Part shown: piece after piece, positions 8,944-17,440 of the stretch
Layout of the letters: each line of letters begins with the position of its first letter
How positions within the stretch are numbered: the first letter of the stretch is position 1
Source of the DNA: SLLW01 sp964388615
GTDB taxonomy: Bacteria > Bacteroidota > Rhodothermia > Balneolales > Natronogracilivirgulaceae
NCBI GenBank assembly: GCA_964388615.1
Contig: CAYMBG010000015.1
Location: 1 to 36,416, forward strand
DNA length: 36,416 bases
Reading direction: 5' to 3'
Made by a program: the position numbers and the translations under genes
Notes under the pieces: generated by a model
Database searches by the model: none
The model's input: the letters and a program-made list of their open reading frames with translations, nothing else
Told to the model about the DNA's origin: nothing

Positions 8944-11900
8944 ATGGAAAGTTGTAAATATATTATTGTCACGCTTCTGCTTGCAGGGTTGTTATTGCCG
9001 GTAGCCTTACCGGCTAATGACGGCTTTCGGGAAGATCTGCGCTTTCATCACCTGACCACTTCCCATGGACTGCCTCATCCATGGGTAACCACTATGGAGC
9101 AGGATGATGAGGGTTTCTTATGGATTGGAACCCAAAACGGACTCAGTCGCTATGATGGATACGAAATGATTGCTTATCCGAATATTCCCGGCGATCCCTA
9201 CAGTCTTAGAAGCAATGCCATAAGAATTATTTACCAGGACATTAACGGATTGTTTTGGGTTGGTACGAATAGTGGACTCCATCTGTACGACAGAAGAAAT
9301 GATCATTTTGTGCATGTCACCGATAATGAAGATGACTCAGGCTACGGGTTGGATGATCAGTCGATATATGCTTTATTGAGGAATGATGATAAAACGATGT
9401 GGGTCGGAACCGGAAACGGCCTGAAACTTTTGAATACCAGTCATCTCACAGTGGAACGCATTATCAGGCATGACCCGGATTCCGGTGGTTTGAGTCACCC
9501 GGATGTGCGTGCATTATGGAAGGACACCATGGATAATCTTTGGATTGGTACTTCCGGAGGACTGAACCTTTTCAAGCCTGAGCAGGATACTGTTATTTCA
9601 TTTACCCACGATCCGGCCGACCCCGGAAGCCTTCCAGCTGATTTTGTGAATGTCATCCGGGAGGATCGGCATGGAATATTGTGGATCGGAACCCAGGGGG
9701 GTGGATTAGCCTATTTCGACTACAAAGCCGAAAAATTTATCCATGTCTCTGCCGAAGACGACGTTTTTTCCGCGATACCTCCTGGCGGTATCGTGCACGA
9801 CATATACGAAGACAGCAAGGGATATCTCTGGGTTGGCACCGAACTTGAAGGTGTGGTTCGTATCGACCCGGAGCGCAGTAAAGCTATTACGTATGAGTAT
9901 GATCCGGAGAATCCTTATAGCGTGAATGATGGAGCTATTCATCGTATCTATGAAAACCGGGACGGTATTTTGTATTTCGCAACCCAGGCAGGCGGTTTGT
10001 GTTATCTGGACCAGAATCATTTTGTTTTCTCACACTTTTTGAAAGGTGATGGAAAAGGAGATGGACTTAGCAACAATATGATTCGTTCCTTCAAACAGGA
10101 TGATACCGGCGATATTTGGATTGCAAATCACAGAGGCCTGAATCGATTTGATCCTGAAACAAATTATTTTGAAAGTTTCAGACACCAGCCGGATAATCTC
10201 CAATCCATTCCATCCGATGTAATACTGAACCTGCACCTGAACAATAAAGGGCTGTGGATTGGTACGTATGGAGGTGGTTTTAGCATCATGGATATCCAGG
10301 ATCACACTTTCCGGCACTATCGTCAGGAGCCGGACAACCCCAACAGCCTAAGCTCCAACGCGGTGTTTAGTTTGTACGAGGACAGGGACGGGATGGTCTG
10401 GATCGCGACAAATGGTGGTGGACTTAACCGCTTTGATCCTGTTAAAGAGCGCTTTACCCGGTACCTTTCAGATCTGGATGATACCAACAGCATCGGCAAT
10501 AATGATGTGCGAGCTATCTTTGAAGATCGTGATGGCGAACTGTGGATCGGAACCTATTCGGGTGCTTTGACCCGTTTTGAGCGCTCTGAAGAACGGTTTT
10601 ATCACTATGACATCAATGAAGAGCTGCATTTTCCAAATAATGTCGTACAAACCTTTCTGGAGGATAGCAGCGGACGGTTTTGGCTGGCCAGCCGGGGCGG
10701 CGGACTGATCTTGTTTGACCGGGACCGGATGAAGGTGGACAGGGTCTATACCGTTAATGACGGCCTGCCCGGTAACAATGTTCAAAGTATTCTGGAAGAC
10801 GATCAAGGGATCATATGGCTTACAACCAATAACGGCCTTTCAAGGTTTGACCCGGAAATGGAGATTTTTCAAAACCACGATGAAACCGCGGGTGTTCAAA
10901 AAAGTGATTTTTTCTATAACTCGAGCCTGATTGATCATGATGGTTATATCTATTTTGGTGGATATAATGGCTTTAACCGTTTTCATCCCGGGGATATTGA
11001 GATTACTCATGAGGATGATCCCATACTGCTGACCGATTTCCAATTGAGTTTTCAATCTGTTCCGGTGGGAGGGGATTCTCCTTTGCCGGGACATATCAGC
11101 CGGATCGATTCCTTGTTTTTGCCTCATGATGTGCCTATGATCACTTTCAGGTTCTCCGCGCTCAACTTTAGTGCCACCAAAAATAACCGTTTTGCCTATA
11201 TGCTGGAGGGTCTGGATTCCGATTGGATCTATTCCGGTTCTCAGCGATTGGCGACATACACCAATTTAAATCCGGGCGAGTACCGGTTTAAGGTCAAAGC
11301 TACCAATAATGACGGTGTTTGGTCGGAACATCATGAGGAACTGGCACTTATTATCACACCCCCTTTCTGGCAGGCGGACTGGTTTTTGGCATTGGCGTCT
11401 TTATCTGTCGTATCCCTATTATTTGCCGGATATCGCTTGAGAGTTCGTGCTATTAATGCAAGAAACAGAAAGTTGCGGCGAGTGATTGCCGAGAGGACTC
11501 GTGAGCTTGAGGAATCCGGGAAGACCAAGGATACCATCATGTCGATTATCGCTCATGACATCAATAATGTGGCGTTTGGCATTATCGGCTTCGTGGAATT
11601 GTTACGGGAAAGCGTTGATAATAACAATATGAAGGAAGTGAAAGAGTACACAGGCCGCCTGGAACAAAGCACTTCCCAGTTTCATAATATGCTTAAAAAC
11701 CTGTTGAATTGGGCCCGTTCACAATCAGGCAAAATCGAAATTGATCCCAAACCTATTCCAATCGCCGAAATGGTGGATGAACACGTTGACAGCGAAAAGC
11801 ATCGTGCCAGTGGAAAATCGATCACGTTGTACTCTTCGGTGAATACAGATCAGAATCTTATAGTATGTGCCGATCGTAATCTGTTATCAACAGTTCTGCG

Positions 11901-12246
11901 AAATCTTATCCATAATGCCATAAAATTCACTTATGAAAACGGCCGGATTGAAATAGCCGTAACGGATTATGAGTCATATGTGGAAGTAGCTGTTATTGAC
12001 GACGGAGTGGGCATAAGTACGGATCAGATGGATCAGATTCAAAACTCTGTAACGGTTACATCCACCAAAGGAACCGGAAGTGAGAAAGGGACCGGATTAG
12101 GACTGGCAGTGGTAAAAGACTTTATCCACAAGAATAATGGGGAGTTTACCATAACGTCCGGTGAAGGGAAAGGCAGCCGGTTTGCTTTCACACTTCCCAA
12201 ATGCGAGGAGAGAAATCAGTCCAATGGTGCCTCAATGCATCCATAA
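8944..12246 (+). CDS. Reg_prop/Y_Y_Y periplasmic sensor histidine kinase
   Basis: A 1100-residue membrane sensor kinase. A signal peptide (about 1-24) is followed by 14 propeller blades, each with a W-I-G-T-type core (WIGTQNGLSRYD, WVGTNSGL and so on), consistent with two seven-bladed periplasmic propellers. A Y_Y_Y domain (about 730-800) precedes a single membrane helix near 810-832. The cytosolic part has HisKA (IIAHDINN, H871) and HATPase (HNAIKF with N991; DDGVGI from 1019; GTGLGLAVVKDF). No receiver or DNA-binding domain follows, so it is not a one-protein hybrid system and needs a separate regulator, none of which is nearby. ATG 8944 is preferred over GTG 8908 because a signal peptide follows directly and a sigma-54 site lies between them. 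The 3' end overlaps rimO tail-to-tail by 31 bases. Confidence 0.93.
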   Translation: MESCKYIIVTLLLAGLLLPVALPANDGFREDLRFHHLTTSHGLPHPWVTTMEQDDEGFLWIGTQNGLSRYDGYEMIAYPNIPGDPYSLRSNAIRIIYQDINGLFWVGTNSGLHLYDRRNDHFVHVTDNEDDSGYGLDDQSIYALLRNDDKTMWVGTGNGLKLLNTSHLTVERIIRHDPDSGGLSHPDVRALWKDTMDNLWIGTSGGLNLFKPEQDTVISFTHDPADPGSLPADFVNVIREDRHGILWIGTQGGGLAYFDYKAEKFIHVSAEDDVFSAIPPGGIVHDIYEDSKGYLWVGTELEGVVRIDPERSKAITYEYDPENPYSVNDGAIHRIYENRDGILYFATQAGGLCYLDQNHFVFSHFLKGDGKGDGLSNNMIRSFKQDDTGDIWIANHRGLNRFDPETNYFESFRHQPDNLQSIPSDVILNLHLNNKGLWIGTYGGGFSIMDIQDHTFRHYRQEPDNPNSLSSNAVFSLYEDRDGMVWIATNGGGLNRFDPVKERFTRYLSDLDDTNSIGNNDVRAIFEDRDGELWIGTYSGALTRFERSEERFYHYDINEELHFPNNVVQTFLEDSSGRFWLASRGGGLILFDRDRMKVDRVYTVNDGLPGNNVQSILEDDQGIIWLTTNNGLSRFDPEMEIFQNHDETAGVQKSDFFYNSSLIDHDGYIYFGGYNGFNRFHPGDIEITHEDDPILLTDFQLSFQSVPVGGDSPLPGHISRIDSLFLPHDVPMITFRFSALNFSATKNNRFAYMLEGLDSDWIYSGSQRLATYTNLNPGEYRFKVKATNNDGVWSEHHEELALIITPPFWQADWFLALASLSVVSLLFAGYRLRVRAINARNRKLRRVIAERTRELEESGKTKDTIMSIIAHDINNVAFGIIGFVELLRESVDNNNMKEVKEYTGRLEQSTSQFHNMLKNLLNWARSQSGKIEIDPKPIPIAEMVDEHVDSEKHRASGKSITLYSSVNTDQNLIVCADRNLLSTVLRNLIHNAIKFTYENGRIEIAVTDYESYVEVAVIDDGVGISTDQMDQIQNSVTVTSTKGTGSEKGTGLGLAVVKDFIHKNNGEFTITSGEGKGSRFAFTLPKCEERNQSNGASMHP

Positions 12247-13541
12247 AGATCGAATGGGTCCGCATCGGTAATCCGTACCTTGTAGAATGATCCCGGGTGC
12301 AGTGCGGAGGGGGAAAAACCTCCGGCCGCATCGTTTATGATCACTTCGTTGTCGACTTCGGGGGTGTCCCACTCGGTCCGGCCATAAGCGAGACCATCTT
12401 CAATCCGGTCTACAAGTACCGGGAGTACGCTATCCACTAACGCCAGATTGTGCTCGTGCGATATCTCCTCCTGGACCCTCATCACTTCCCTGACCCTGCG
12501 TTGTTTTTCCTGATCCGATACCGGATCCCCGAGATCCCATGCTATGGTTGCTTCTTCCTGGGAATAGGCGAAGCATCCCAGGCGCTCAAACCGTATGTCA
12601 CGTATGAAATCCAGCAATTCTTCAAAATGCTTGTTGGTTTCAGCAGGATAACCGGTGATTAGCGATGTTCGCAGCCGGATACCGGGTACTTCCGCTCTTA
12701 TTTGGTGTAACAACTCCCGCATTCGTTCGCCGCTCATCCCCCGACGCATGGATTTAAGGACTTCGGTACTGGAGTGTTGAACGGGCATGTCCAGATAATT
12801 ACAGATGTTATTTCGGTCACGAATCACCGGCAATATGTCCATTGGGAATTTGGCAGGATAGGCATACTGCAAGCGAATCCAATCAAAACCAACATCAGAC
12901 AGACGTTGAAGCAGATCAGCCAATGTGCGCTTTCCATACAGATCCAACCCATACCAGGTCAGATCCTGTCCGATGAGTACCAGTTCGCGGACACCTTTCT
13001 CTTTGAGTTTGATTCCCTCTGCTATCAGCTCCTCGGAAGGACGCGAAACGTGTCCCCCGCGCATAATAGGGATGGCGCAAAAAGAACAGGTATGGTCACA
13101 CCCTTCGGAAATTTTCATATAGGCATAGTGGGAGGGATTGGTGAGCGTGCGTTCCCCCACCAGTTCTTTGCGGTAGCGGCCGCCCAGCTCATGCAATACC
13201 TGGGATAGTGAGGTGTGGCTGCTGCCGAAATAGTGATCCACCTCCGGTATCTCCGATTGAAGATCCCTGGAGTAGCGTTCGGACAGGCAACCCATCACGA
13301 ATAAGCGGTCCAGCTTCCCCTCTTTTTTGAGCGATACCCCTTCAAGAATATGATCAATGGATTCCTGTTTGGCATCTTCTACAAATCCGCATGTGTTGAT
13401 AACCAGGACATTGGCCTGCTCAATTGCAGAAGCAATTTCAAATTCGTTGGCTTTTGCCTGGGCGATGAATACTTCAGAGTCGACCTGGTTTTTAGAGCAA
13501 CCTAAGGTATCGACATATATGCGGGGCAGACGGGTTTTCAT
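12216..13541 (-). CDS. rimO: Ribosomal protein S12 methylthiotransferase RimO
   Basis: A 441-residue radical-SAM methylthiotransferase that adds a methylthio group to the conserved Asp of ribosomal protein S12. The N-terminal UPF0004 domain carries the three auxiliary cluster cysteines C15 (DTLGCSKN), C51 (CGFVEDAK) and C85. The radical-SAM CxxxCxxC is C148, C152 and C155 (GCDHTCSFCAIP). A TRAM domain closes the protein. The DTLGCSKNQVDSE opening and the length separate RimO from its tRNA-modifying paralogue MiaB. The last 31 bases overlap the 3' end of the sensor kinase on the other strand. It follows the RsmF-like methyltransferase gene after about 184 bases. Confidence 0.95.
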   Translation of the reverse strand: MKTRLPRIYVDTLGCSKNQVDSEVFIAQAKANEFEIASAIEQANVLVINTCGFVEDAKQESIDHILEGVSLKKEGKLDRLFVMGCLSERYSRDLQSEIPEVDHYFGSSHTSLSQVLHELGGRYRKELVGERTLTNPSHYAYMKISEGCDHTCSFCAIPIMRGGHVSRPSEELIAEGIKLKEKGVRELVLIGQDLTWYGLDLYGKRTLADLLQRLSDVGFDWIRLQYAYPAKFPMDILPVIRDRNNICNYLDMPVQHSSTEVLKSMRRGMSGERMRELLHQIRAEVPGIRLRTSLITGYPAETNKHFEELLDFIRDIRFERLGCFAYSQEEATIAWDLGDPVSDQEKQRRVREVMRVQEEISHEHNLALVDSVLPVLVDRIEDGLAYGRTEWDTPEVDNEVIINDAAGGFSPSALHPGSFYKVRITDADPFDLYGCIEAPLD

Positions 13542-13650
13542 GTATCGGCTTCTGGTTAGCGGTTACAGCACGGGTCGGGATGATAGCGCAGCGGAGGGTG
13601 GCATGATGGTCAGTCCATAGTTGCAAAGCAGGCCTTGAAACCGGTTGCTA

Positions 13651-13719
13651 TCATCGCAATTTTGCAAGCCCTAAAGTAAGAAAAACAATAATTAAAGCCA
13701 TGTATTGTATGGCAATCAT
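13651..13719 (-). CDS. Possible membrane microprotein of 22 residues
   Basis: An ATG at 13719, six bases after the RsmF-like gene's stop, opens a 22-codon frame ending in TGA. The peptide begins MIAIQYMALIIVFLTL and ends in a short basic tail (KLR), the pattern of a single-pass membrane microprotein. No ribosome binding site or homologue is known to me. The spacing fits an operon between the methyltransferase and rimO, but a short hydrophobic frame can arise by chance. Confidence 0.25.
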   Translation of the reverse strand: MIAIQYMALIIVFLTLGLAKLR

Positions 13720-13725
13720 AATACT

Positions 13726-15135
13726 TCATTTTTTTATACGCCATTCTTTGGGATGATAATTATTCATCCGGTTGCCAATGTTTTTGAGCCATCCCAGGGG
13801 TAGCCCCTGATAGGTGGCCAGGTGCCAGCCTTTGGCCGCTTCCTCCGGCACCGGAAGGCTTTCCCGTCTCAGGAAGGCCAGCGCTTGTTCCTTGCTGCAT
13901 GGGATATTAGGGAAATGGTTCAAATCGATGTGAATATCAAGGGCAGCGGCTGCCGAGGGGCGCAGCTGGTCGCGTATGATGGTTGCCGTTTCGGTTCCGG
14001 CATAACGAACCGACAGAGTGGATGCCAAAAGATGAAGAAGATCAAGGTGGGTAGACCGGATACGGTGCAGCCGATCCCGTATTTGGAACCAGGAATAATC
14101 CTGATTGATGAACCATCCGGAAGCTTTGGCTGCCATTTTTTTATCCGGGTCCAAGATGGGTTTGGCACGCACGCGCGGACGATAAGGGTGAAAATCGTCG
14201 CTTGCCGGCGGTTTCCGTATGAGCGTCAGGAAGAAACCCTCCCCTGAAACGCGATGGGGATAAAAGCCGTATCCTGTCACGGCTCCTCCTGATATTTCGT
14301 GTATGGCAGAATCGCCGGATGGAATCGGAATTCGGATGCATTGGCCGCCGGTGAGTTCAAGTAACCAGGCTACATTGTGCTCGTTTTCATCCGGATTGAA
14401 CGTGCAGGTGGTGTAGATCAGGTATCCCCCCGGTTTGATAGCATTCCACAGGTTTTTAAGAATGGATCGTTGGCGCATGGCGCAATGGCGGGCCGAATCG
14501 GGGGTCCATTCCTGACGGGCGGCCGGATTTTTCCGGAACAAGCCCTCTCCGGAACAAGGAGCATCTGCAACAACAAGATCAAAAAACTGGCTCAGCGAGG
14601 AAAATTGAGCCGTGTCATTCTGTGTGATAACAATATTTCCGGTACCCCACTTAATGCTGTTTTCCAATAGCGCGGCGAGCCGTGATCGGATAACTTCGTT
14701 GGCAATGACCAGTGACTCCGGGTACTGAGCTGCGATTAAGGTGGTCTTGCCACCGGGCGACGCACAAGCGTCAAGTACCAATTGGCTTTGGCTGCGTAAT
14801 TCCGGAAGGTTTAGAACATACTCCAAAAACATCGAACTGGCTTCCTGAACATAGTAGCCGCCGGCGTGAAAAAGGGGATCCATAGTGAATGAGGGCCGCT
14901 CTTGTAAAAAGAGGCCATTCTGTGACCATGGTACAGGCTCCTGGAATGGTGCGGGAAGCAGCGGGTCATCGGCATCGCCACGGAAGGCCCATTTGTGTGG
15001 GTGCAGGCGAATGGATGTGTGTGGAGACATTTCAAGAGCCTGAAGAAACTCCGGATACTCACCGGCAAACTGACGATAAATCCGCTCAACAAATGGCTCG
15101 GGTAATTTGGGTTTCCGGGAACTAAAGGCTGTCAT
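13726..15135 (-). CDS. RsmB/NOP-family (RsmF-like) rRNA cytosine-C5 methyltransferase
   Basis: A 469-residue SAM-dependent RNA m5C methyltransferase. The SAM-binding motif DACASPGGKT is at 122-131. The two catalytic cysteines are in DAPCSGEG (C194) and TTCTFN (C244), the pair diagnostic of the NOL1/NOP2/Sun family. The C-terminal part ends in the GWHLATYQGLPLGW / GNRMNNYHPKEWR segment typical of RsmF-type proteins, an RNA-binding (PUA-like) region. The likely target is 16S rRNA, though the exact base cannot be read from sequence. Twelve bases separate it from the MscS gene upstream, so the two are probably co-transcribed. Confidence 0.92.
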   Translation of the reverse strand: MTAFSSRKPKLPEPFVERIYRQFAGEYPEFLQALEMSPHTSIRLHPHKWAFRGDADDPLLPAPFQEPVPWSQNGLFLQERPSFTMDPLFHAGGYYVQEASSMFLEYVLNLPELRSQSQLVLDACASPGGKTTLIAAQYPESLVIANEVIRSRLAALLENSIKWGTGNIVITQNDTAQFSSLSQFFDLVVADAPCSGEGLFRKNPAARQEWTPDSARHCAMRQRSILKNLWNAIKPGGYLIYTTCTFNPDENEHNVAWLLELTGGQCIRIPIPSGDSAIHEISGGAVTGYGFYPHRVSGEGFFLTLIRKPPASDDFHPYRPRVRAKPILDPDKKMAAKASGWFINQDYSWFQIRDRLHRIRSTHLDLLHLLASTLSVRYAGTETATIIRDQLRPSAAAALDIHIDLNHFPNIPCSKEQALAFLRRESLPVPEEAAKGWHLATYQGLPLGWLKNIGNRMNNYHPKEWRIKK

Positions 15136-15147
15136 ATGATAGGAAAA

Positions 15148-16125
15148 TCATCGCCGGGTAGTGGATGGACCTGTGGAGTCGGCATCTTTCAGTCCCCATC
15201 CGGTACCACCTTCGCGGCCCCGGTCGTAATAGCGAATGGTCGGATAGGCAAAAGATATGTCTTCGTGTTTTGCAAATTCGGTCAGGATATCTTCCCAGAT
15301 TTGTTGTTCGGTGCCGCGCCGGGTACGTGGATTCGTTAAATAACGTACCGTGAGGGCGATACCATAATCCTTGACATCGGTATAAACAGTAGGAGTGAGG
15401 ATGCGATAGGTAATCAGATAGGAGCGAGCGGCTCTTCGAAGTTGATGTTTGGCCTCCTCAGAGATGTTGGCCGAATGCCGGTCGGCGATTTTCTGAAGCA
15501 GGGTTTTGGCCTTCTTCCAGTTGCTCTCCAGGCTGACCCGCACCGGTAGTTCGTTCCAGATAAATTGAAAATCCGCTGTGTAGTTGGCAATGTTTTCGGT
15601 GAAAACCTTATGATTGGGAACATGGATAACCCGGCCGGTACTTTGATCTGCATCTACCCAGTTGCCCATCTCGACTAGGCTGAACTTGAAAATGCGCTGA
15701 TCAATCACATCTCCGCTGACACCTGCAATTTCTATCCGGTCTCCAATTTCAAATGGTTTACGCCACATGAGAAATATCCAGGCCGCCAGATCTGCAACGG
15801 AATCTTTCAATGCAATTACAATACCGGCGGAGAGCAGTCCAAAAAAGGTTGCTACCGATTGAAAACCTTCGAACCAGGTCCGCCCCAGGACCAGTAACGC
15901 AATAAATGCCAGTATCCGGGTCAGATATTTGCGCCATTTGTAATGAATCTCCGGATCAATGGAATGGCGGTATACAAATCGTAAAATGATGGCACGTAGC
16001 AGCCAGAGAACAAAAATAAAAACAATGGTAAACAGAAGATTCTGCGTGAAACCGTGACTTAAATCGCCTAATTCGGCGATGGTCCTGGTAATTCTATCGA
16101 CTATCTGGAATTCTTCTTGGGGCAT
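15148..16125 (-). CDS. MscS-family mechanosensitive ion channel
   Basis: A 325-residue small-conductance mechanosensitive channel. Hydrophobic helices lie near residues 28-48 and 68-84. The pore helix region (VATFFGLLSAGIVIALKD, about 92-109) is followed by the beta domain start KPFEIGDRIEIAGVSGDV and the VPNHKVFTENIANYT segment. The C-terminal alpha/beta domain is longer than in E. coli MscS and ends in a polar tail. It acts in the inner membrane as an osmotic safety valve. It is the first gene of the minus-strand run leading to the RsmF-like gene, and is divergent from secG. Confidence 0.93.
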   Translation of the reverse strand: MPQEEFQIVDRITRTIAELGDLSHGFTQNLLFTIVFIFVLWLLRAIILRFVYRHSIDPEIHYKWRKYLTRILAFIALLVLGRTWFEGFQSVATFFGLLSAGIVIALKDSVADLAAWIFLMWRKPFEIGDRIEIAGVSGDVIDQRIFKFSLVEMGNWVDADQSTGRVIHVPNHKVFTENIANYTADFQFIWNELPVRVSLESNWKKAKTLLQKIADRHSANISEEAKHQLRRAARSYLITYRILTPTVYTDVKDYGIALTVRYLTNPRTRRGTEQQIWEDILTEFAKHEDISFAYPTIRYYDRGREGGTGWGLKDADSTGPSTTRR

Positions 16126-16169
16126 AATCCGTGACCGTTCCGACCGTTACATCTCTTTAGAGTTTTTCG

Positions 16170-16200
16170 TTTGATTTAAAAAGATTATTGGGTAATTTAC
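16170..16200 (+). promoter_or_regulatory. Bacteroidota-type promoter for secG
   Basis: TTTG at 16170-16173 and TAATTTAC at 16193-16200 are separated by 19 bases. This matches the Bacteroidota -33/-7 pattern (TTTG, then TAnnTTTG) except in the last two bases of the -7 box. Transcription would start near 16206, about 28 bases before the secG ATG. Confidence 0.5.
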
Positions 16201-16233
16201 GAATCTTACCATGGCAATAGTAGCGACAAAATT

Positions 16234-16620
16234 ATGCTTTATACACTGATAATAATTCTTATTACGATCATAGCGGTACTGATGGTTATCGTTGTCCTCC
16301 TGCAAAGCGGGCAAGGGCAAGGTCTCTCCGGTGGAATCGCCGGCGGGGGAGGTGGTATCGGAGGAGGAGGTAGCGCCAATACGATGGGGGCTCGCCGGAC
16401 GGCAGACTTCCTTTCCAAAGCGACATCTATCCTTGCCACACTGTTTTTGACACTTTGCGTTCTGGCAAATTTCTTTATAGATCGGGAGCAAGTGGACCAA
16501 AGTACCATCCAGCAACAGGCTCCGGCAGCTCAAACCGAGGATTTTGGAGCTCCTGCTGAAACTGCTCCGGCCTTGCCTGAACAGCAAGAAGAGGCTCCGG
16601 TTCCGGTCGAAGAGGAATAA
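16234..16620 (+). CDS. secG: Preprotein translocase subunit SecG
   Basis: A 128-residue inner-membrane protein. It has two hydrophobic helices (about 3-25 and 66-86) separated by a Gly-rich loop with the SecG signature LLQSGQGQGLSGG, then GGGGS and TMGARRTADFLSKAT. SecG assists the SecYE channel during export. The C-terminus adds about 40 acidic, Pro/Gln/Glu-rich residues (ending PVPVEEE) beyond the compact bacterial form. It stands alone, behind its own promoter, and is convergent with the SRAP gene after 19 bases. Confidence 0.95.
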   Translation: MLYTLIIILITIIAVLMVIVVLLQSGQGQGLSGGIAGGGGGIGGGGSANTMGARRTADFLSKATSILATLFLTLCVLANFFIDREQVDQSTIQQQAPAAQTEDFGAPAETAPALPEQQEEAPVPVEEE

Positions 16621-16639
16621 CACCGCAGAAGGCCCTTTT

Positions 16640-17320
16640 TTATTTCATGTTTGGGCTGATCAGCTCCGGACCGTTGTTCTCGGGATTGTTAACCTTGGAG
16701 GGCACTTTGAAAGTGGACATATCCTCAGTAGGATAGGGACGGAGTATTGGTTGCAGGGCTTCAGGTCTGGGATTTACCGGATCCAACCAAAGATTGTAGT
16801 CTTCTTCGTTTAAAATAACCGGCATGCGGTCGTGCAGAGGCTGTAGCAGGGTATTGGCTTCTGTTGTCAGAATGGCGAAAGTTTGGGTTTCACTACCGTC
16901 ATCATCCGTGTACGTGTCAAAAATGGCGGCCAAGCCGAAAAGGTCCTGGTTTAACAGGCGGATGTAAAAAGGTGTTTTTTTCCCGCCACCAAAGTCTTTC
17001 CACTCATAAAAACCGTTAGCCGGTATAATACATCTCTGTCTGTGAAACGCTTTACGGAAGGAGGGTTTTTCATTTACGGTTTCACTCCGGGCATTGGTCA
17101 ACGGCTTCCAATCAGCTGGATTTTTCACAAAAGATGGTATAAAACCCCATTTTAGTGCGGTAATAATGCGTTCCTGTGTCCCACGAATGAGAACTGCCGG
17201 TTTTACCGATCCGGGAGCGATATTATAATCCGGCTCTAAAAGATTTTCCTCGCTGACCGTTACCCCAAAATGGTTTTCAATAGCTTGTTTGTCAGAATAA
17301 AGGGCGTATCTTCCGCACAT
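16640..17320 (-). CDS. yedK: SOS response-associated peptidase (SRAP, YedK/HMCES family)
   Basis: A 226-residue SRAP-domain protein, which shields abasic sites in single-stranded DNA by forming a thiazolidine crosslink. The catalytic Cys2 directly follows the initiator Met (MCGRYAL). The other conserved residues are N33 (DYNIAPG), N76 and R78 (TNARSET), E106 (NGFYEW) and H163 (LHDRMP). The length fits the family. The start is certain because Cys2 must become N-terminal. An 18-base palindrome lies 50 bases upstream and could be an operator. Confidence 0.95.
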   Translation of the reverse strand: MCGRYALYSDKQAIENHFGVTVSEENLLEPDYNIAPGSVKPAVLIRGTQERIITALKWGFIPSFVKNPADWKPLTNARSETVNEKPSFRKAFHRQRCIIPANGFYEWKDFGGGKKTPFYIRLLNQDLFGLAAIFDTYTDDDGSETQTFAILTTEANTLLQPLHDRMPVILNEEDYNLWLDPVNPRPEALQPILRPYPTEDMSTFKVPSKVNNPENNGPELISPNMK

Positions 17321-17369
17321 ATTTTGGTATAATCTTATTTTCGTGTTTGTTTATTACCGTCTGGTGGTC

Positions 17370-17387
17370 GTTTTACACAGTTAAAAC
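17370..17387. promoter_or_regulatory. Operator-like palindrome upstream of the SRAP gene
   Basis: GTTTTA (17370-17375) and TAAAAC (17382-17387) are perfect inverted arms around CACAGT. It lies in the 120-base divergent region between the SRAP and CPBP genes. The site does not match LexA boxes I know. It could be a repressor operator or a chance palindrome. Confidence 0.3.
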
Positions 17388-17440
17388 CAAGCCGGATCAC
17401 GCTTCAAGATACATGGATTTTAACCAGAAACGCTATTGAT

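Noticed and set aside
13621..13667. TTGCAAA/TTTGCAA and nested TTGC/GCAA repeats near rimO
   Set aside because: The arms are short and far apart, with no conserved RNA pattern that I recognise; part of the stretch is better read as the possible microprotein.
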